From contig NC_135147.1 of NCBI RefSeq assembly GCF_051014445.1, positions 25,882,479 through 25,946,478 on the forward strand: a stretch of 64,000 nt of DNA, given 5' to 3'. Position numbers and translations under genes: made by a program. The stretch is from Colletes latitarsis (taxonomy: Eukaryota > Arthropoda > Insecta > Hymenoptera > Colletidae). The notes under the pieces are model-generated. The model made no database searches, was not told the origin of the DNA, and saw nothing but the letters and a program-made list of their open reading frames with translations. This document shows, in pieces, positions 48,802-63,029 of this stretch; the stretch's first letter is position 1, and the number at the start of each line of letters is the position of its first letter.

Positions 48802-51800
48802 TTCCGCTTAACCGTCCAGGATCATTGACGCGAACACAAACGCATCTCCCGGGTGCAACCCTTAAACCCCTTAAATGCGCACGCCGTGATATTACGGTGC
48901 AATATCGCTATTAATCCCTCCCACGGTTTCCCTTTCTAGACCGCCTCGACGATCGCTCGAGCAACTTCGCTGACGTCTTCCTCCTTTTCAGCAACGTTTC
49001 ACCACAGACGAGGTATACGAGTAGACCAATGTATTTTTTCGACACATTTTTATGAGGCTCTACAGCCCCATTACCACTACGTTACCAACAGATTTAGAAA
49101 TGAACACAAGAGGAAGGGAGACAGAAGATGAAATTACAGAAATAGGTTAGAATTACGCACCTTGGTCGGGAAACGCCGATACGTCTTGACACGTCTTGCT
49201 ACGTTAATCGTCAGAATACAAATGGCGGCCCGTCGGCAATGTTCGTGAATTAGGTGGCGGGGTGAGGGAAGACCCGATGTCTCGCGAAGCTTGTATTACG
49301 AACCCGAAGGATGCCTCAGGTAGAAACCACGGATTCAAAACAAATGAACAAAGACAACTTTAACTAGTCAAAGAATCGCGAATAATTCGTACTCCTCAAC
49401 TCATATGCATTTACACACAAGTAGTCTGTTTACCTATCACACTGATTCAGCGAGTTTCTCAACTGACCGTCATTCATGAGAAGAGGACGCTAAAATCACC
49501 TCTCAATTTTTAGGTCGGTATGACAGTAAATTTGGGCCACGAAAGTTCGTAAGGTGTAAGGTTTACATGTCTGTGGTTTCACGTTGCGCCTCTTCTCTTT
49601 TCTGCAAACCCGCGCCGCGGCATTTCCTCCACTTTCGTGTTTCCTTTTCTCCTCTTTTCCGTTCGTCTGCGCGGAACTTTCTGCTGACCGGACCATTTTT
49701 GCAGAACGTCGTACCCTCGCCGTTCTAATCCGATTGAATCTTCGTCCCGACGAGGAGGTCTGCTCGAAACTCGACTGTTCCGTTTATACGAGACGGTCGT
49801 TTCGATTTTTTAACCGTCCCCCTTGTCCCGACGAAAGCTTGGAACTTAATAATTAGGGACCATAGCGAGTACATCGTTACGATCGTGTAATCGACCGTGC
49901 ACGTGTACGAGCGAGACACCACGAAACGGAGCAAAGATCATCAAACTCACATACAAACTTTAATTGCTTCTCGCGATGAATCGCTGGATTGTGCGGTAAA
50001 CTTGGCTAGCACCGACGTGCACCTGCGAACTGTTTCCGGCTCCTTCCGTCCGAAGGAACCACCGATCGCGCTGACGTCAGACACCCACCCACTATCGCCT
50101 TACTCCGTTCAACCGCACGTCCCTTAACCCGACTTCCAAACTTCCAGGGACCATTGTTTCTAAACCGATTACTGACACGCGTTCTTACAACAGTTATTCA
50201 TTTTATCGCGAATTAACCCCCTCGACGTCCCTAAACGGCCAACTTAAATGTCCCTGCAAAGAAGTTGCAGCGTCCACCGTACGTGAGTTTATGAAAAATG
50301 TCTGATTTGTTGCCTGCAAACCGTTGGAACGCAGAAGTCTTGGACAGCTGCAGTTCGCGTATCGTTTTACAGACTGGCTTCCAGAACTCCTAGGATAAGA
50401 CTTCACGGAGTGAAAGCTGAACTGGAGCTCTCCTAACCCTGACACGCCGCTGTCCGAACGAGTGGTCGATCAATCGCACGCTGACTTTAATCGTGGCAAA
50501 CTTAAAGGATCAAAGTAACGCGTTCGGAGAATCGACCGGAACGAAATCCTCCATTTTCGGATTAACCTAATATCCGAGCACTTATATTCCCCTGCTGGTT
50601 CGGATACAGAGTGCTCCGCCGCGCTATATTGCCGCTGTGTTTTCAACCATCGACCTAAAAAAAGTGAGCGTTAAGCGGCTAGAGACTTGGCTAGGGCTGG
50701 AAAGTATCAGCCAACTTTCTCTGGGAACAGTCCAGAGTAGCGCACTCAATGGCAACTGACACAACATCATGAGCCTCATATACACCGAGTAAAAGGGATT
50801 TAATTTATGGGCCAATTTCCTCGAAAGTTAGAGTCTCTTGTGCAACTTCCGCAGAGTCTGGCGTGCAGGACAGGACGCATTAGAGCTCAAGATCTAACAA
50901 ACTGAACAAAATTTTGAAAGTGTCCCCTTGGCCCGCGTGACGCTCGATTAAACGACGCCACACGTCCGTGGAAACGTTCTCGATCGAGAAGTTAATTGAC
51001 CCGTTTTCGCGCTGGCATTGTGGTCGAGACTTACGTGTGCGACGTTACGCGGTCCACGGCAGCTCGGACGCGCGTTTCAACGGCTCGAATTATCGCGCCA
51101 TTGTCCTCGCTCTGTTACACAACACCGTAACGGACTTCTCGTACGCGGAACAGTACGGACGAACCGACAAACCGTGCTACCATCCGTTATTGCAGCCTAT
51201 TGTTACGTGTCGCTTGTTCCGCGATTAACTCTTATCGTGCCAGGTTCGACGGAATTTCATCAAACGTCCCCCAACGATCCGGAATCATTTTTTCTCCCAC
51301 GGACGAATCTGTAAATTTCTTTGTCTGAAAAGCTCGAATGCATCATCGAGTCGTGCGCCAATAGCGGAGAATCGATTATTCTTAGCCGTCATCCGGATTA
51401 CCGTGGTCGCTGCGGTCGTTCGAAACTTGCAACGATTAAATTAGCGTCGACACAATCGACGTTTCGATCAATCCGAGTATTTAGACGGTGCAAACAAAAA
51501 TTGATTCGCTTTTATTAATTCGGTATAATTCGATATTATTTGAATGAGTTTAGTGATTGAATTTCGGTGCGGTGCATTTAGGTTAGCGCAAGTTTCCTTT
51601 GCGGTATCTGTTGGAGTTTATAAACAGACCGAGATCCCAACTAAGATAATGTAAACTGAACACGTATTACCCACCAAAGCAAATACAGTCGATCTTGGAG
51701 CTCCGTGATTTCGACAAACTTCGAGGAAATAGTTGAGAAAACTATTCCGTAACGTTTTATATACTTGGTCGAAGAGAATTTTCTCAATTTAAAATGTGTA

Positions 51801-51904
51801 TCAACTTGCGATGTTTATGAAATAAAACTACACGCTTCTCCTAGTGCGAAATATAAAAACGAAACATGACATGGCTTGAAACGATAGAGCCAGTTAACGC
51901 CGCG
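48802..51904 (+). other. Third intron, segment without recognisable features
   Basis: About 3.1 kb. Minus-strand frames near 50203-50445 and 50624-50815 look slightly protein-like but match nothing I know. No RNA gene or clear repeat. Confidence 0.4.
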
Positions 51905-51990
51905 ATATTGGTAACAACGTTTAGGTAACTCTATTGTGTTGGCAACAATGTTCAGGCTGACCCTATTGTGCTGGCAGCATTGGGGTAACT
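51905..51990 (+). repeat. Imperfect minisatellite, three units of 26-32 bp
   Basis: Three head-to-tail units (51905-51932, 51933-51964, 51965-51990) share the skeleton at-ttg-t/g-(t/c)-tggcaacaa-tgtt-agg-taact. Units differ by substitutions and small gaps, so the array is old. Confidence 0.6.
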
Positions 51991-54900
51991 ATTGGTTCAT
52001 TTGTTCGTTACCGGAGCTTATTGTCGGTTGAAACTTGACAATATTAAATAAACCAATATAGGAAGAGGAACAACGCTCGACGAATCCGAAAAAGGACAAT
52101 TTACCAAAATGGAATATTAATGTAAAATTACATCAAAATCGGACCAACGATATTTGAGTAATCAACGCGTGGAAAACGCATCCAAAGACTTATTCTGTAC
52201 AGTATTTTAAGATAACTTTATCATTGGGTATTTCACCTTCAATCAGCGAACCTTGGCGCATAATACGATCCCTCCTTAGACGTTGAAGCGTTGTTCTTTT
52301 ATAATTTTGCTTGCCTTTTAGCAATTCTAGGCTCCTTTGTAGACTCTTGAGCTTTGAGCTCGGCAGTCGCAATCCGAGCGCTAATTCTTTGGCCAACGAC
52401 TCGGCTCTCGAGGTCTAATGACAAAGCCAACAGCATCCATTATTCGTAAAACTGATCTATCGTGCTCGTTAAAAATGCAAACTGCGATACGTTAGACGTT
52501 GTAATTTGGACCTAAGCTGGCGTAATCTCTTAACGAGCGTGTAAGAGACCCAGAAAAGTGGTCGACAACGTCCATTGTCGTTTGATTTTAATGGCACGAC
52601 CGCTTGATATCGTAAAACAGAGTATCTGGACGCGTTCGTTATTAACAAATTGCTGCGACATAAACCCAGAACTCGAGCAGAAGCAGCGATCTCAACGGAT
52701 GCGCTAACTCCCTCGGGATTCAGGGTTCCTGCGCCACTCCGCACCAGTTGCCTGCCACACGCGCATAACAGGGTGGGCGGGAGTTCGCAATTCCGAAAGA
52801 CTACCCTACGATGATCAAATCAGGCACTGATTCGTCAACCATGTCACCACCTCTTTGACGCAAGTTTACCTCCAAGAACCACGCGTACTCCCATTTCCTG
52901 CGAATTACCCTCAAACTTCGTTCCCGAGGAAACGAACACGTAGACTCGGATCTAAGATTCAACGAAAATATCAGAGCTTAACGACCTATTCACCGAGCCT
53001 TTTTCAATCCCCCTAAACGCTAAAACAAGTTACTTATTTATCGGTTATAAATTCACTTAGTGAATGCCAATGACGTTTCTGCGTTTCGTGAAAAACGAAA
53101 CTATAAAGCATATTATAAAATGCGTGTACCGCTCGTCGAATTTTATGGGGGTAAACCATCCAGACAAACGTTGCGTCGCCCCATAAATAATTTATAATTG
53201 ACTGGAAAATTCCCAGGGAAAATATGCGTTGTTGAACACGCCAAAAAGTAAGTCTGCATGTTATGACATTTTCGTAAAATACTGCTGTTATAAAATAAAC
53301 ACCCTCTCCACTTACGCACGCTTCGTTACCATTCTCTGCCGCGGCTCTTCGTACATTTTCATCCAAATATGTACGTTAAAAGAGCCAACAGTAGTGAAAA
53401 ATTAGTTATGCATCGTTTCGTGACGCATTATGGAGGCAAAGCAACTCCATAAATATTTAAGCCATCATAGAGATGTTCGTATTAGAGTGGACTACTTTTA
53501 TGATTCTCGGGAATTACATGTTGCACCTTGAACCGATGAGAAATTTCTACTACTTTAATTACGAAACTAATTATTATTTAAAAATGTATACGAATCATTG
53601 CTAATAACATTTTATCGCTGCGTTACATTTAAAATGAATTTTGTCAGTGCTGGCAGCCGTCTGGTCGAACAATTTCTGCGGTGTTGTAATTTTATCTTGA
53701 CATATAATACTGGCAGGTATTTTCGCTTGACCCGTAAAAGCGCATGACTGATCTCGTATCGTTTCGACGCAGCGCTAACTGCAATTAATTTTCATGTTAA
53801 TTTACAAACTAATTATACAGTGTCACCATTTTTTAAATTTAATATGTAAAAGACACAACCGGAACTGCAGTCTCAAGATTTAAAAATTTGCAAACTAAAT
53901 TTTTAGCAGGCATTAAAAACTGTCACTTTTCTAAAACACAAAAATTAAATCTAAATAATTGTTTAATGAAACTGTACGTGAATTTCGTATCGATTTAATA
54001 TTTTTATGGCAGTTTAGGTATGTATGAAACAGTGAAAAACTAATATTTCATCAGTCTGGGTCTCCTTGAACATATTTTGGTAAAAGTAAATGAAAATCTG
54101 TACCGGAGAATGTTGGCTCAGCGTGCAGAGAAGACGGAGGAGTGCTTACCTCCCTGGAAGTGGTATTTAAAAAAAATGATAAAACACGTAAACCTACTTT
54201 GGTTCTGCTTAGCAATATGTATTTTTTTCCACGAATTTTCAGATTAACTATGAATTATTTATGAGGCGACGAAACGTATACATGGATGGTCTATCTCCAT
54301 GATATTCGACGAAACAAACGACCGAGTTTTTTTTCGTGACAGTGCGTTTTTTAAAGTTCGTTAAGTCTACGACCCTGCAAAACCATACGATCGTAACACC
54401 GAATAGTTAACGATATTCATACCACGCATCATAACAATCGATTGTTTAGCTTTCTTATATTATATCAGACTAGTTTAACGTTCCTCGAGTTTTCAGAACA
54501 GGTAACAAATTGTTTTTAATTGTTACACTACAAGTGCTGGACAATATGGATCGGTGCGGTCGCTTGTTTGGTGGCCACGGCCCACCGATATTAGTGAGCT
54601 CTGGCCACCGCATATGTCCGAACCTACATTTTCAAAATTGCAGGCATGCAATTGTCTCGGTTAGTATAGTTGGTACATGACCAAATTTCCACGCAGTCTT
54701 GGACTATTAATCCTGCAGAAATGACCGAGCTAGCCACGCAATAAGTTCATTATTCAGTTTCTTTGTAAAACGATCTAGCTTCCTCCTGAGTAATTCCAAG
54801 GTTTTTAATTTCGAACAGCTAGTTACCCTCCTACTTCCTACTCTCTTAACATTATCGTGTTTGAAACGTTAAAATAAGTAATAAATAATGAATTCTAGTT

Positions 54901-57620
54901 GTTCCCGCAGACTTTGCCTAGTTTGATTTCTTTTAGAATATCGGTTTAATTTACTACACGATTATGAATTTATCCAATAAATTTGGACCACAGTCAGACC
55001 GAAAACTCCAGTAACCAGCCATGGTCTGACCATATACGTTACTCGACTACTGCGTTCCAACTAATTCAAATGGTAAAAGAAGGTGGACATAGATTCGGTC
55101 CCAGGAACGATCTAATATTCGCGCCATTTGCTCGAAGATCGTTACCAATTCCTAACCATAATTCCAGCTACGGTTCGCCTTTTGATACGTACCTGGCGAA
55201 CGTACGATCCACGTAACGATAGACCAAAGACATTCGACTAAATGTAACGGAATTGTAACCGCACCGCGTTAAGTCGGACTACGTAGTTATCCGCGCGCCA
55301 CAATTGGTCAGCGAGTTCCATGGAAACGGTGGAGATTTAATGATAGCTCCAACGGACGTTGCGTCGACGATCATCCCGTAGCTATTGATAGATAAATGGT
55401 GACCAATCACAGATCATTGACCTCATTTACATTTGCAAGCACCGATATTGGCGCAGCTTTTATCTCCGGTTCGCGTGCACCCTTGATTCCAACACGCCAG
55501 ATAAACGATGTCGATGTATGTTTGATGTCCATATCGATAAATCATCTCTCTTAACGCGTGCGGTGACAGCTGCTAATTCACGGCACGTTAATAAACCGTT
55601 AAACGCGTATTCGATTTTACGCGATAAATATGACCGATAACGGTCCGTCGATTCGACGCGATACGTTCACCGTCGATCGATACAAATTTCCTCCGCGTGA
55701 TTAATAACAAAATCTGTCGAAACGCTGACATCGAGTTGTCAAAATCGTCGATCGCGCGAGCATATCCTTATCCGAGGTACGACGTGTGCAATCTCAGAAA
55801 ATGATTCTCATTCGCCAGGTACTTTAACACACGTTCGGAGTCGATATAAATGGCTGGCACGAATTCAAACGCGTTTACCCCCTTGATCCGACAATTTACG
55901 CGAACCGCCGCCAAAGGTGGCCACGGAATCGGAAAACGAAATTATCGTTATCGCAAACACGAACGCGAACAGGTAACGCAATTTGATATTTTTAAAACAT
56001 GCAGTCGAGCGTAAAGTGGCTGGCCTCGTTTTCGTGCGTCTTATTTTCGAAAGCCGGGTCGTACCATAATGCCCTTTTCTATTTTGATTTCCCCCGGGTT
56101 GTCGTCGTTTGTCTTCGACAGCGATCGGAGCTCGCCACGGTAACTCGGACCCGACGCTTTGAACGAGCGAACATCTATTTTTCCTCGACGACGAAAAGAG
56201 CTTTACGATTTTTATTTTACTTCGCTTTCCCCCGCGATACGGTTTTCCGTTTGAGGCGCTGGAAACCCCCGTCGGGGGACTGGAAAACGCGCGCAGTTAT
56301 GGCCTAATTCCCCTCCCCCCCATCAAAGAGAAAATCGAGAGACAGATATTTCGCGTAAATTAATTTCCTGTCTCCACGGTCGATAAGTGACGAGACGGTC
56401 GCGTGTTTGCGCGTGCAATCGCCGAGAAAAGTTTCACTCCGTCGAGATAGATTTTTACCCTCGTAGCTCGTTTCTTTCGCGCAGTTAATTAATTAGCGTA
56501 TGACGGTGCCTCCTTTCCCATCCTTCGCGGAACCCGTGCCGCGGCGATCCCGGCTCTCTTCCTCCCTCGTTCGCGCTCTGCCCACTCATGTTTTGCCGAG
56601 TAGAAACTCGTCTCTTGGTAACTCATTAATTTGACGCTACTTTCCAGCGAGAGATTCATTCGAGGTCTCGCGCCTCTCCGAGACTTAAGCGACAGACGCG
56701 ATATATTGCGCGTCCCAAAAATCAGACGACCTTTTTGACGACTTCAAAATAACCTGGTCGACTACCGCCTCCATCTTGACCCTCTCGTTCCCGCTGCAGC
56801 CACGCGGCTGCCTATTTAAAATTATTCGATAAAGTGGTACGTTTCGCGATGCGCAGGATCGTGTCGATGAAATAACAAAGAATCCTGAACTGTTCAAGAT
56901 CATCGTTAAAGTACGAAGCGTAATGTCGCGAGCACCCAAGGAAATTTTTATTTCTGCTGGGCGATGCTGAATGATCGTGCATGGAGCAGAACGTCGATCA
57001 GAGGGGAATACAAGGAAGAACGGAGAGTGGGAGGGTTGGCAATTGCTGTTCGTCGTGTTCGTTCGAAAGGAAAGAAGGGACGAGGAAAAACGAACAACGA
57101 AACGCGAGTCGACACTGTGGACAGCGAAGCCTTTTATCTGCTCACGCTTTATTTGCATCCGCGCAAACACGGAGGAACGCTGCCGGACGTGAACTCTCGA
57201 GTGACTACGGTGGACACGTATCCACGTGTCGTATATCGGTAGAGCCTGAACGATGAATGTGAAAATGTCGCGCTCGTCACAGGATGTTCCTTTTGTCCTT
57301 GTCATCCATTTATGCATGAAGCCAGCCTCTGCTTAATCCGTCCCACTCTCCGGGGAACGTTCAAACTCGTCAGCGGAACGACGCGTCGACTTCTTTTTCC
57401 AATTCGGTTCGCATTCATCGTCTTGCGACGAAATCATCCGTGCCCGACGCGTCGATTTTCACCCCCTCGCAACGCACGGCAAACGAACCTCCAACTTTCT
57501 CTAAAAATTTATTTATTTCCATCAAACTCGATTTTACGACTGAAAATAATATATATTCGATCGTTTCGTCCGTACTAGTATGGAAAAACAAGAAAGGAGA
57601 GAATCTTCGGTGATTCACAA
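51991..57620 (+). other. Third intron, segment without recognisable gene
   Basis: AT-rich from about 53.4 to 54.9 kb, CpG-rich again from 55.3 to 57.3 kb. A minus-strand frame at 52190-52396 has a lysine/arginine-rich helix (LKSLQRSLELLKGKQNYK) that could be a remnant of a LINE gag-like protein but is not specific. A 210-codon minus frame at 56685-57317 is not recognised. A half match to the 28-bp motif is at 55024-55051. Confidence 0.4.
55024..55051 (-). repeat. Partial match to the 28-bp motif
   Basis: The reverse complement ends tatatggtcagac, identical to the 3' half of the motif; the 5' half agrees poorly. Just left of it the bases atggtctgaccat form a perfect-looking small palindrome. 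Confidence 0.45.
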
Positions 57621-57990
57621 TTCCGAAACTACTAATGTTTAGTTAATTATGAAGCCACCGTTAGAAGCGGTAAAGCCTCCCCTTTAAAATGGCTTTTGGT
57701 TTTTGTCGATCCGACTTTCCGTTTTCGAGATATCGTAATTTAAGTGAAGGGGTAATTTCTTAATTTCTACTACGATCGCGCTCTCCGCCTTACGAAGGCC
57801 TATTAACGCGTATTAAAAATACTTAAACTTTAGAGGCGTGCAGTTCCGAAACTATTAGTGTTTTTGCCATAATTGAGCAATCGTTAGCGGCGGCAACCCT
57901 TCCTCTTTAAAATGGCTTTTGGTTTTTGTCGATCCGACTTTCCGTTTCGGAGATATCGTAATTTATGTAAATGGTAATTTTTTTATCTCT
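57621..57990 (+). repeat. Spaced direct duplication of a 147-bp block
   Basis: 57621-57768 and 57844-57990 share ttccgaaactactaatgttt, then ctttaaaatggcttttggtt, tttgtcgatccgactttccg and gagatatcgtaattta, with about 10-20 percent divergence overall and a near-identical 60-bp centre. The 75 bp between them and the flanks after the second copy do not match each other. Non-coding. It is followed at 58173-58186 and 58219-58232 by two copies of tatctccggaacta, 46 bp apart. Confidence 0.8.
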
Positions 57991-60900
57991 GTCTTCGTCT
58001 GACGCGTCGGACCTCCTTGTCGCTCATGCGTAGTGCTGACCTACCTCGCGTACGTGACTCTCGTGACTCAGCTCCGGCGTAGTATTTCCAAGAATTTACT
58101 ACGCACTGTCTAGTATCTACGCGCGCGAGATGAATGAACTCGCGCGAGCGCAACGAAAACGTAAACAAACCCTATCTCCGGAACTAGCCACCGCAGCGAC
58201 TTGAAATTAAAATCGCCATATCTCCGGAACTAATGAAGCTATCGACTCGTACAAACGCTCATTTTAAAGGTAATTTCATCCTCTATCCGATGAATACACT
58301 ATCTACCATAATTTATGCTCTCTTCTATGTTTAATTTGAAATTTACTTTGACGCTATATACCCAAAAAAGTTTCAGCAATTCCTATCGATTATACAACCG
58401 GTGAGCGATGAAACTGGACTATAAATTGCTTATTTAATTGAAAATATAAAAGAGAAAAAGAAAGACTGGTCATTTAACTGGTATAAATTTTGGTTCGGTC
58501 TTTGTCCCCGCGAGGAAGCATCAATAACTAAAATTGAAACAGACGAGGATGGCTCGCGATCGACGAGTAGATGGGATTTTCAATGGGTCCGCGGAAAGGG
58601 AAGAATACCGTTCATAAATCTTCCATTCTATGCTCCGGTTTAATACAATAATTCTGTCCTTCGTACTTGCATTCCTCGGGATCGTAAATACACCCACCGA
58701 TTGTCTGGCACTGCTGCTGCAATCTTGGGAGGAACTCGATTCGGGGCTTGGTTCGATGGTTCCCGCGTCTTGCCGACATAGTTCTACTATCATTATCGAC
58801 TAAGCGATTTTCGACTGGATCGCGTCGCCGTTATACCCGGAACTTTCTACGCGAAGAAGCGGAACCGATCGATTATCGAATCCAAACAATACGGGAATCG
58901 ATATTCCGAAAATCGTTTCCCGAATCGCGACGCGTAATTGCCTGTGAAGCCAATGACGAAACACCGTCGGGAAAGCGTGTAATGACTTCTCGATTTTTAT
59001 TCGTTACAAATGGACGAAACTAAATTTCGGAATCCGCTCGGTGTGCCATTGTTCTACGAAAGCTCGCGGAAAATGGAATACCCATCGAACGAGAAATGAA
59101 CTATTACCAGGGTATGAAAATGATCCTATTGAAACGAAAAGAGCTCAGAAATGGAAACCGCGAACGGAGGAACACTCGATACAGAACGATCATCCGTCTT
59201 CCGGGATTGCCGCGGAACGAGTGCATTGTGGACTTCACCAATCACCACCCTTTCCGAGCCGGTACGCTCTTTTGTCGCCCTTCCTTTCTTCCACGCCCCC
59301 TGATCTCCCCTTCTCTCCCCCCCCCCCCCTGTCTCTCTTCGTTCTCTGCCGCTTCTCTGATTCCACTCTTTTGTCCGCGTTCTTCCATTCCGCAAAGCGC
59401 CCCTCGTCAACGAGCCGTGGATAAAATCGATCGATGATCGGTAACGGATGGGGAATCGCTCTTATAGCAGCCATTGTATAAATTACAATTTCGTTACAAA
59501 GTTACTTCGCCTGTTTGCCTTTGAATTTAAGTAATCTACTCGCTATAATTCGCCTCGAGCCGTTGGCAAACTGCGCCGACGGACCTTTCATCGTTTCGTT
59601 CGCGGATAGTATAACCTACATTCGGTCTTTTTCATTTTCGAACGTCCGTCGTAATTCGCCGGCGAGAAAATTGTTTCGCGCGAAAGGAAAAAAAAACGAA
59701 ACGTAGACGTTTCGCGGAGCGGATATATCGTCGGTCGACGGAGGATCGGTGCGGGTTCGAAGAGACGTTTAATGTTCGTAACGGAAACGACAAGAGCTTT
59801 CGCGTGGCGGATGCCGTCGTCGGTGGTGTAATCGGATATTATATTCAACGATCGGATTGATATCTCTGTCCTATTATGCCGCGGCATGAATCCCATTTTG
59901 AAGAATGCCGTGGTGCAGTTTCACAGTGATATTTGAATAGAGGGTGGATAGGGGAATGTAGATGGGCGATACCAGAGGATCGGAGGAAAGTGGCAGCTAG
60001 AAACGATAGGGGCTGCTGCCACAGGCTCCCTCGCGGCATCCAGAACCAACGATTTCGACCGATCGAAAGCGACGGATACGGAAACCGACGTCGAACCGTA
60101 ATCAGCAGCCCCCGCGAATCGAGAGTGCGAATCAATGAGAGTGCCGCGGTTCCGATTTCCATGCGCCTTGGGGTTTTACGTTCGCATAGAAATGTTCCGC
60201 TCTATAGTTCCTAAAGCGACCGTCGTTAATTAAGAACCGTTTCGAAATCGCTTTAATTAAGAGATTAATTCAATTTTTCAAAGAACGTTGTCCGAGTACC
60301 GCGAGTTTCTTATCGAGCCTCGGCCCCATTACGAAATTAAACCAACCCCCTTTCGGTCAACGAAGCTTCCGCGAATTTCCCGCCGCCATTCTGGAACGCA
60401 TCGGTACGAATAAAATGCGCATCGCGTCTGTCGGTTCGTCGTCGCGACGCCGGAAGACGGATGGAAGGAATGCGATGAAACTCGTGGATCCATGCGTATT
60501 ACGAACATATTTAAACGGAACGGATCTGGAAACTGGGCTTGACTCTTTTACGAGGAAAAGTATCGCCAAGTAAATATGTACGTTTGGTTGTAAAGAGGAT
60601 ACAAAGTTACCGTGTTTCGTCCTGAATCTTCTTCAAAGTTTTAACGCAAGTTTTTTTTTTTAAATAAATCGAGGTACAGCAAACGACGAAGGAAAGAACG
60701 TGGCTGGCAGGCATTAACGGCCCTATAGATACCGAAACAGCAATTTCGCGATCCCGTGGAGAAATTCGTTTAAAAAGCGACGGGTCAGAACTGGCTCGCG
60801 AGCTGTGGTTCGTGCCAACCCCTGATCTATAGGAGGAAATTTGAATTGCACGACAATGCAAAATTCTCGCCCGAGACGCGTGGTATTAAAATTCACCAGC

Positions 60901-61988
60901 CATGAAATGTCTCGCTTAATGTTACAGCAGAGGCACGCGTAACGCGGACTGAGAAATTTCTTTGCATTACATGAATTTTTAATAAAAACGATAAGGAAAA
61001 AATCGAGGATCCCTCAAGGAAAAATCCGTTAAAAATTAGTGGCTCGACAACGACGACAAACCACGTACTCCTGGTGTTCTACGAACGAAAGAGAAGTCGG
61101 AGAGATTTTTTCCCCCCCATGGTTCGTGCGATTCGTTATTAAAAAATTTCGTTGAAATTCGAACTTTACGGCTGTCGCGAGGCAACGCTTCCGGCTTACG
61201 TCTAATCCCAATTAAAAATCATTTTATCACCGGCTCCTCCCGCGGGCTGCTCGGTTTCCGGCGAACGAAAGTTAACTTGGGCAAATTATATTTTCCGGTC
61301 GAGCGGAACGGAAGAAAAGGGAGGATGGTCGACGGCCTAGGGACAGAACGAAACGCATGGGAGGGCGGGGGACAAAACGGAAGAGGCAAAAGAGAGAAAT
61401 GTGGTGCCGCAGTGGCGACGCCGTCTGCAATTACAATGCCTTAATTTTATGCGCGAAGTTAAGCTCCTTTTAAGAGTCCCGAGAGTGGTTGAGTCCCCTT
61501 CGCGGCCCTGTCTCCGCGCCCCCTCCCCTACTGCTTCGGGTTTTCACCTTCTCGTTGGAACGCTCGTTTCACCGACACTAGCGTATTCATGGGAAACGTT
61601 CTTTTGCCCTGGGACACGGGCAGGATCTCCCGACGAGTCGCTGCAATTATTTTAATTTGTTTAGGGACCATTCTCTCCTATCTCCAACTTTTCCCGCTTC
61701 CTTCGCCCGGATACTTTCCTCGTGGCCATTTTACCCCTCTCCCATTCGTTCACTCTCGATTCCACATTCTTTCTCTCGGACGATATTAACCCCTTCGTCC
61801 CCTTTTCTTCGCCTGTCCGCATTTATTCCACCGTCTCTGAATGTACTCTTTGCAAAAACTTTAAAATTTTATCACTTTGTATTGTCATTTTACAAGGGAT
61901 GATTCCACGTACGAATATAAATAAAAATCGTAGAATAAAATTTGTTCGATACGCGATTCGTTACCGAGGTAATTGCGTTCGAAGGTAT
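57991..61988 (+). other. Third intron, segment without recognisable gene
   Basis: Contains a poly-C run (13 C, 59317-59329), a poly-T run near 60650 and the short duplicated tatctccggaacta words at 58173 and 58219. No exon or RNA gene. Confidence 0.4.
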
Positions 61989-62016
61989 GTCTGACCATAG
62001 CTCGTTATTTCTACTT
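61989..62016 (-). repeat. Isolated copy of the 28-bp motif
   Basis: The reverse complement reads aagtagaaataacgagc followed by tatggtcagac, matching the motif of copies A-C and the R2a repeats in 23 or so of 28 positions. The flanks do not resemble the other sites. Confidence 0.6.
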
Positions 62017-63029
62017 GCTGATCAAATCGAACTCTATTAAATATTGCAAAACTAAAGCCACTTAAATTACGTTTTATAAATTGCACTCGGGCAACTTTAA
62101 TCTTCGTTTACCGCCTATTCGGCCGGGGTATTAGGCGTTCGTGACATTTTCTTCCCCGAAGCAACCAGAATTGCCGTCGTTTCTCCCCTAGGACCCGTAA
62201 ATTGCACTTGTCTCGTACATTCCATAATTTTTCTTGTATCTCGACGCGCGTTGCAATCGGACAGAGTCCAGAGTGGAACGTCTACGACAGAACCAATTAT
62301 CTGTCATCTCGTTCTAATCGCATTTTCGCCTTTCTTCGTCTCCGCTTCGATCACCCGTTTTCCCTTACGCTTACCGCCCACTCTCTGTAGAAGTCTTCCC
62401 AACGTTTTTCCACTTTCCTTGTCTCTACCCTATCGTATTTTCTCGGAGGGTGTGTCCTCGACGGTGATTTCCAGCTGAAACTACCGTGTCGAAGATACTT
62501 CGTTTTTCTGTTCCTCGGCGAACATTCGCTCATCTCCTAATAATGGCTACGAATATTCATTCGAATCTCCTATACTCTTTTCTATTATTTTTCCTGCTAT
62601 ACTAACGGTGTTGAGTAATAAGTCGGTCTTTGTAGGTTGAGTAAAGTCTAATAATGAAAATGAAAATGATCCTTTGTCTAATTCTACTTCCATGGATTTC
62701 CATCGTCCGTTCCACGAACTCCCTTTTCATCCAAACAACTCGAAAGACTTTGACTCAACTTCAAAGGTATACCAACGCGACCAAAGCTTCGTCGGATTTT
62801 CGAGTCGGTTTTACTCGCGTATGCGGTACAACCACCGCACGCACACATCTCCGATTTGGATTTACGCGCCACAGATTCACAATGTGGCACGGTTATTACC
62901 CCGATAAATTTCTCGAAAGCTTCTCGAACGCTAGATCATGACCTGTCGGTCCAAAAAATGATGTAATCTCGGCTTTTCATCGCGTGCTTTATCACGGATA
63001 TGTGCACAACGCATCCAACGAATCAAAGT
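62017..63029 (+). other. Segment leading into a retrotransposon fragment
   Basis: No host exon. The part from about 62640 may be an unrecognisable, more upstream region of the LINE fragment that follows (arginine- and serine-rich frames such as RPFHELPF), but the similarity is too weak to assign. Confidence 0.35.

Noticed and set aside
51241..51315. Possible next sidestep exon after an AG, starting (R)FDG
   Set aside because: After FDG the text bears no resemblance to the second half of an Ig domain (no YRC motif) and there is no suitable donor.
56685..57317. 210-codon open frame on the minus strand, longest in the window
   Set aside because: No recognisable domain, signal peptide or splice context; overlapping long frames exist on the other strand, as expected of low-stop DNA.
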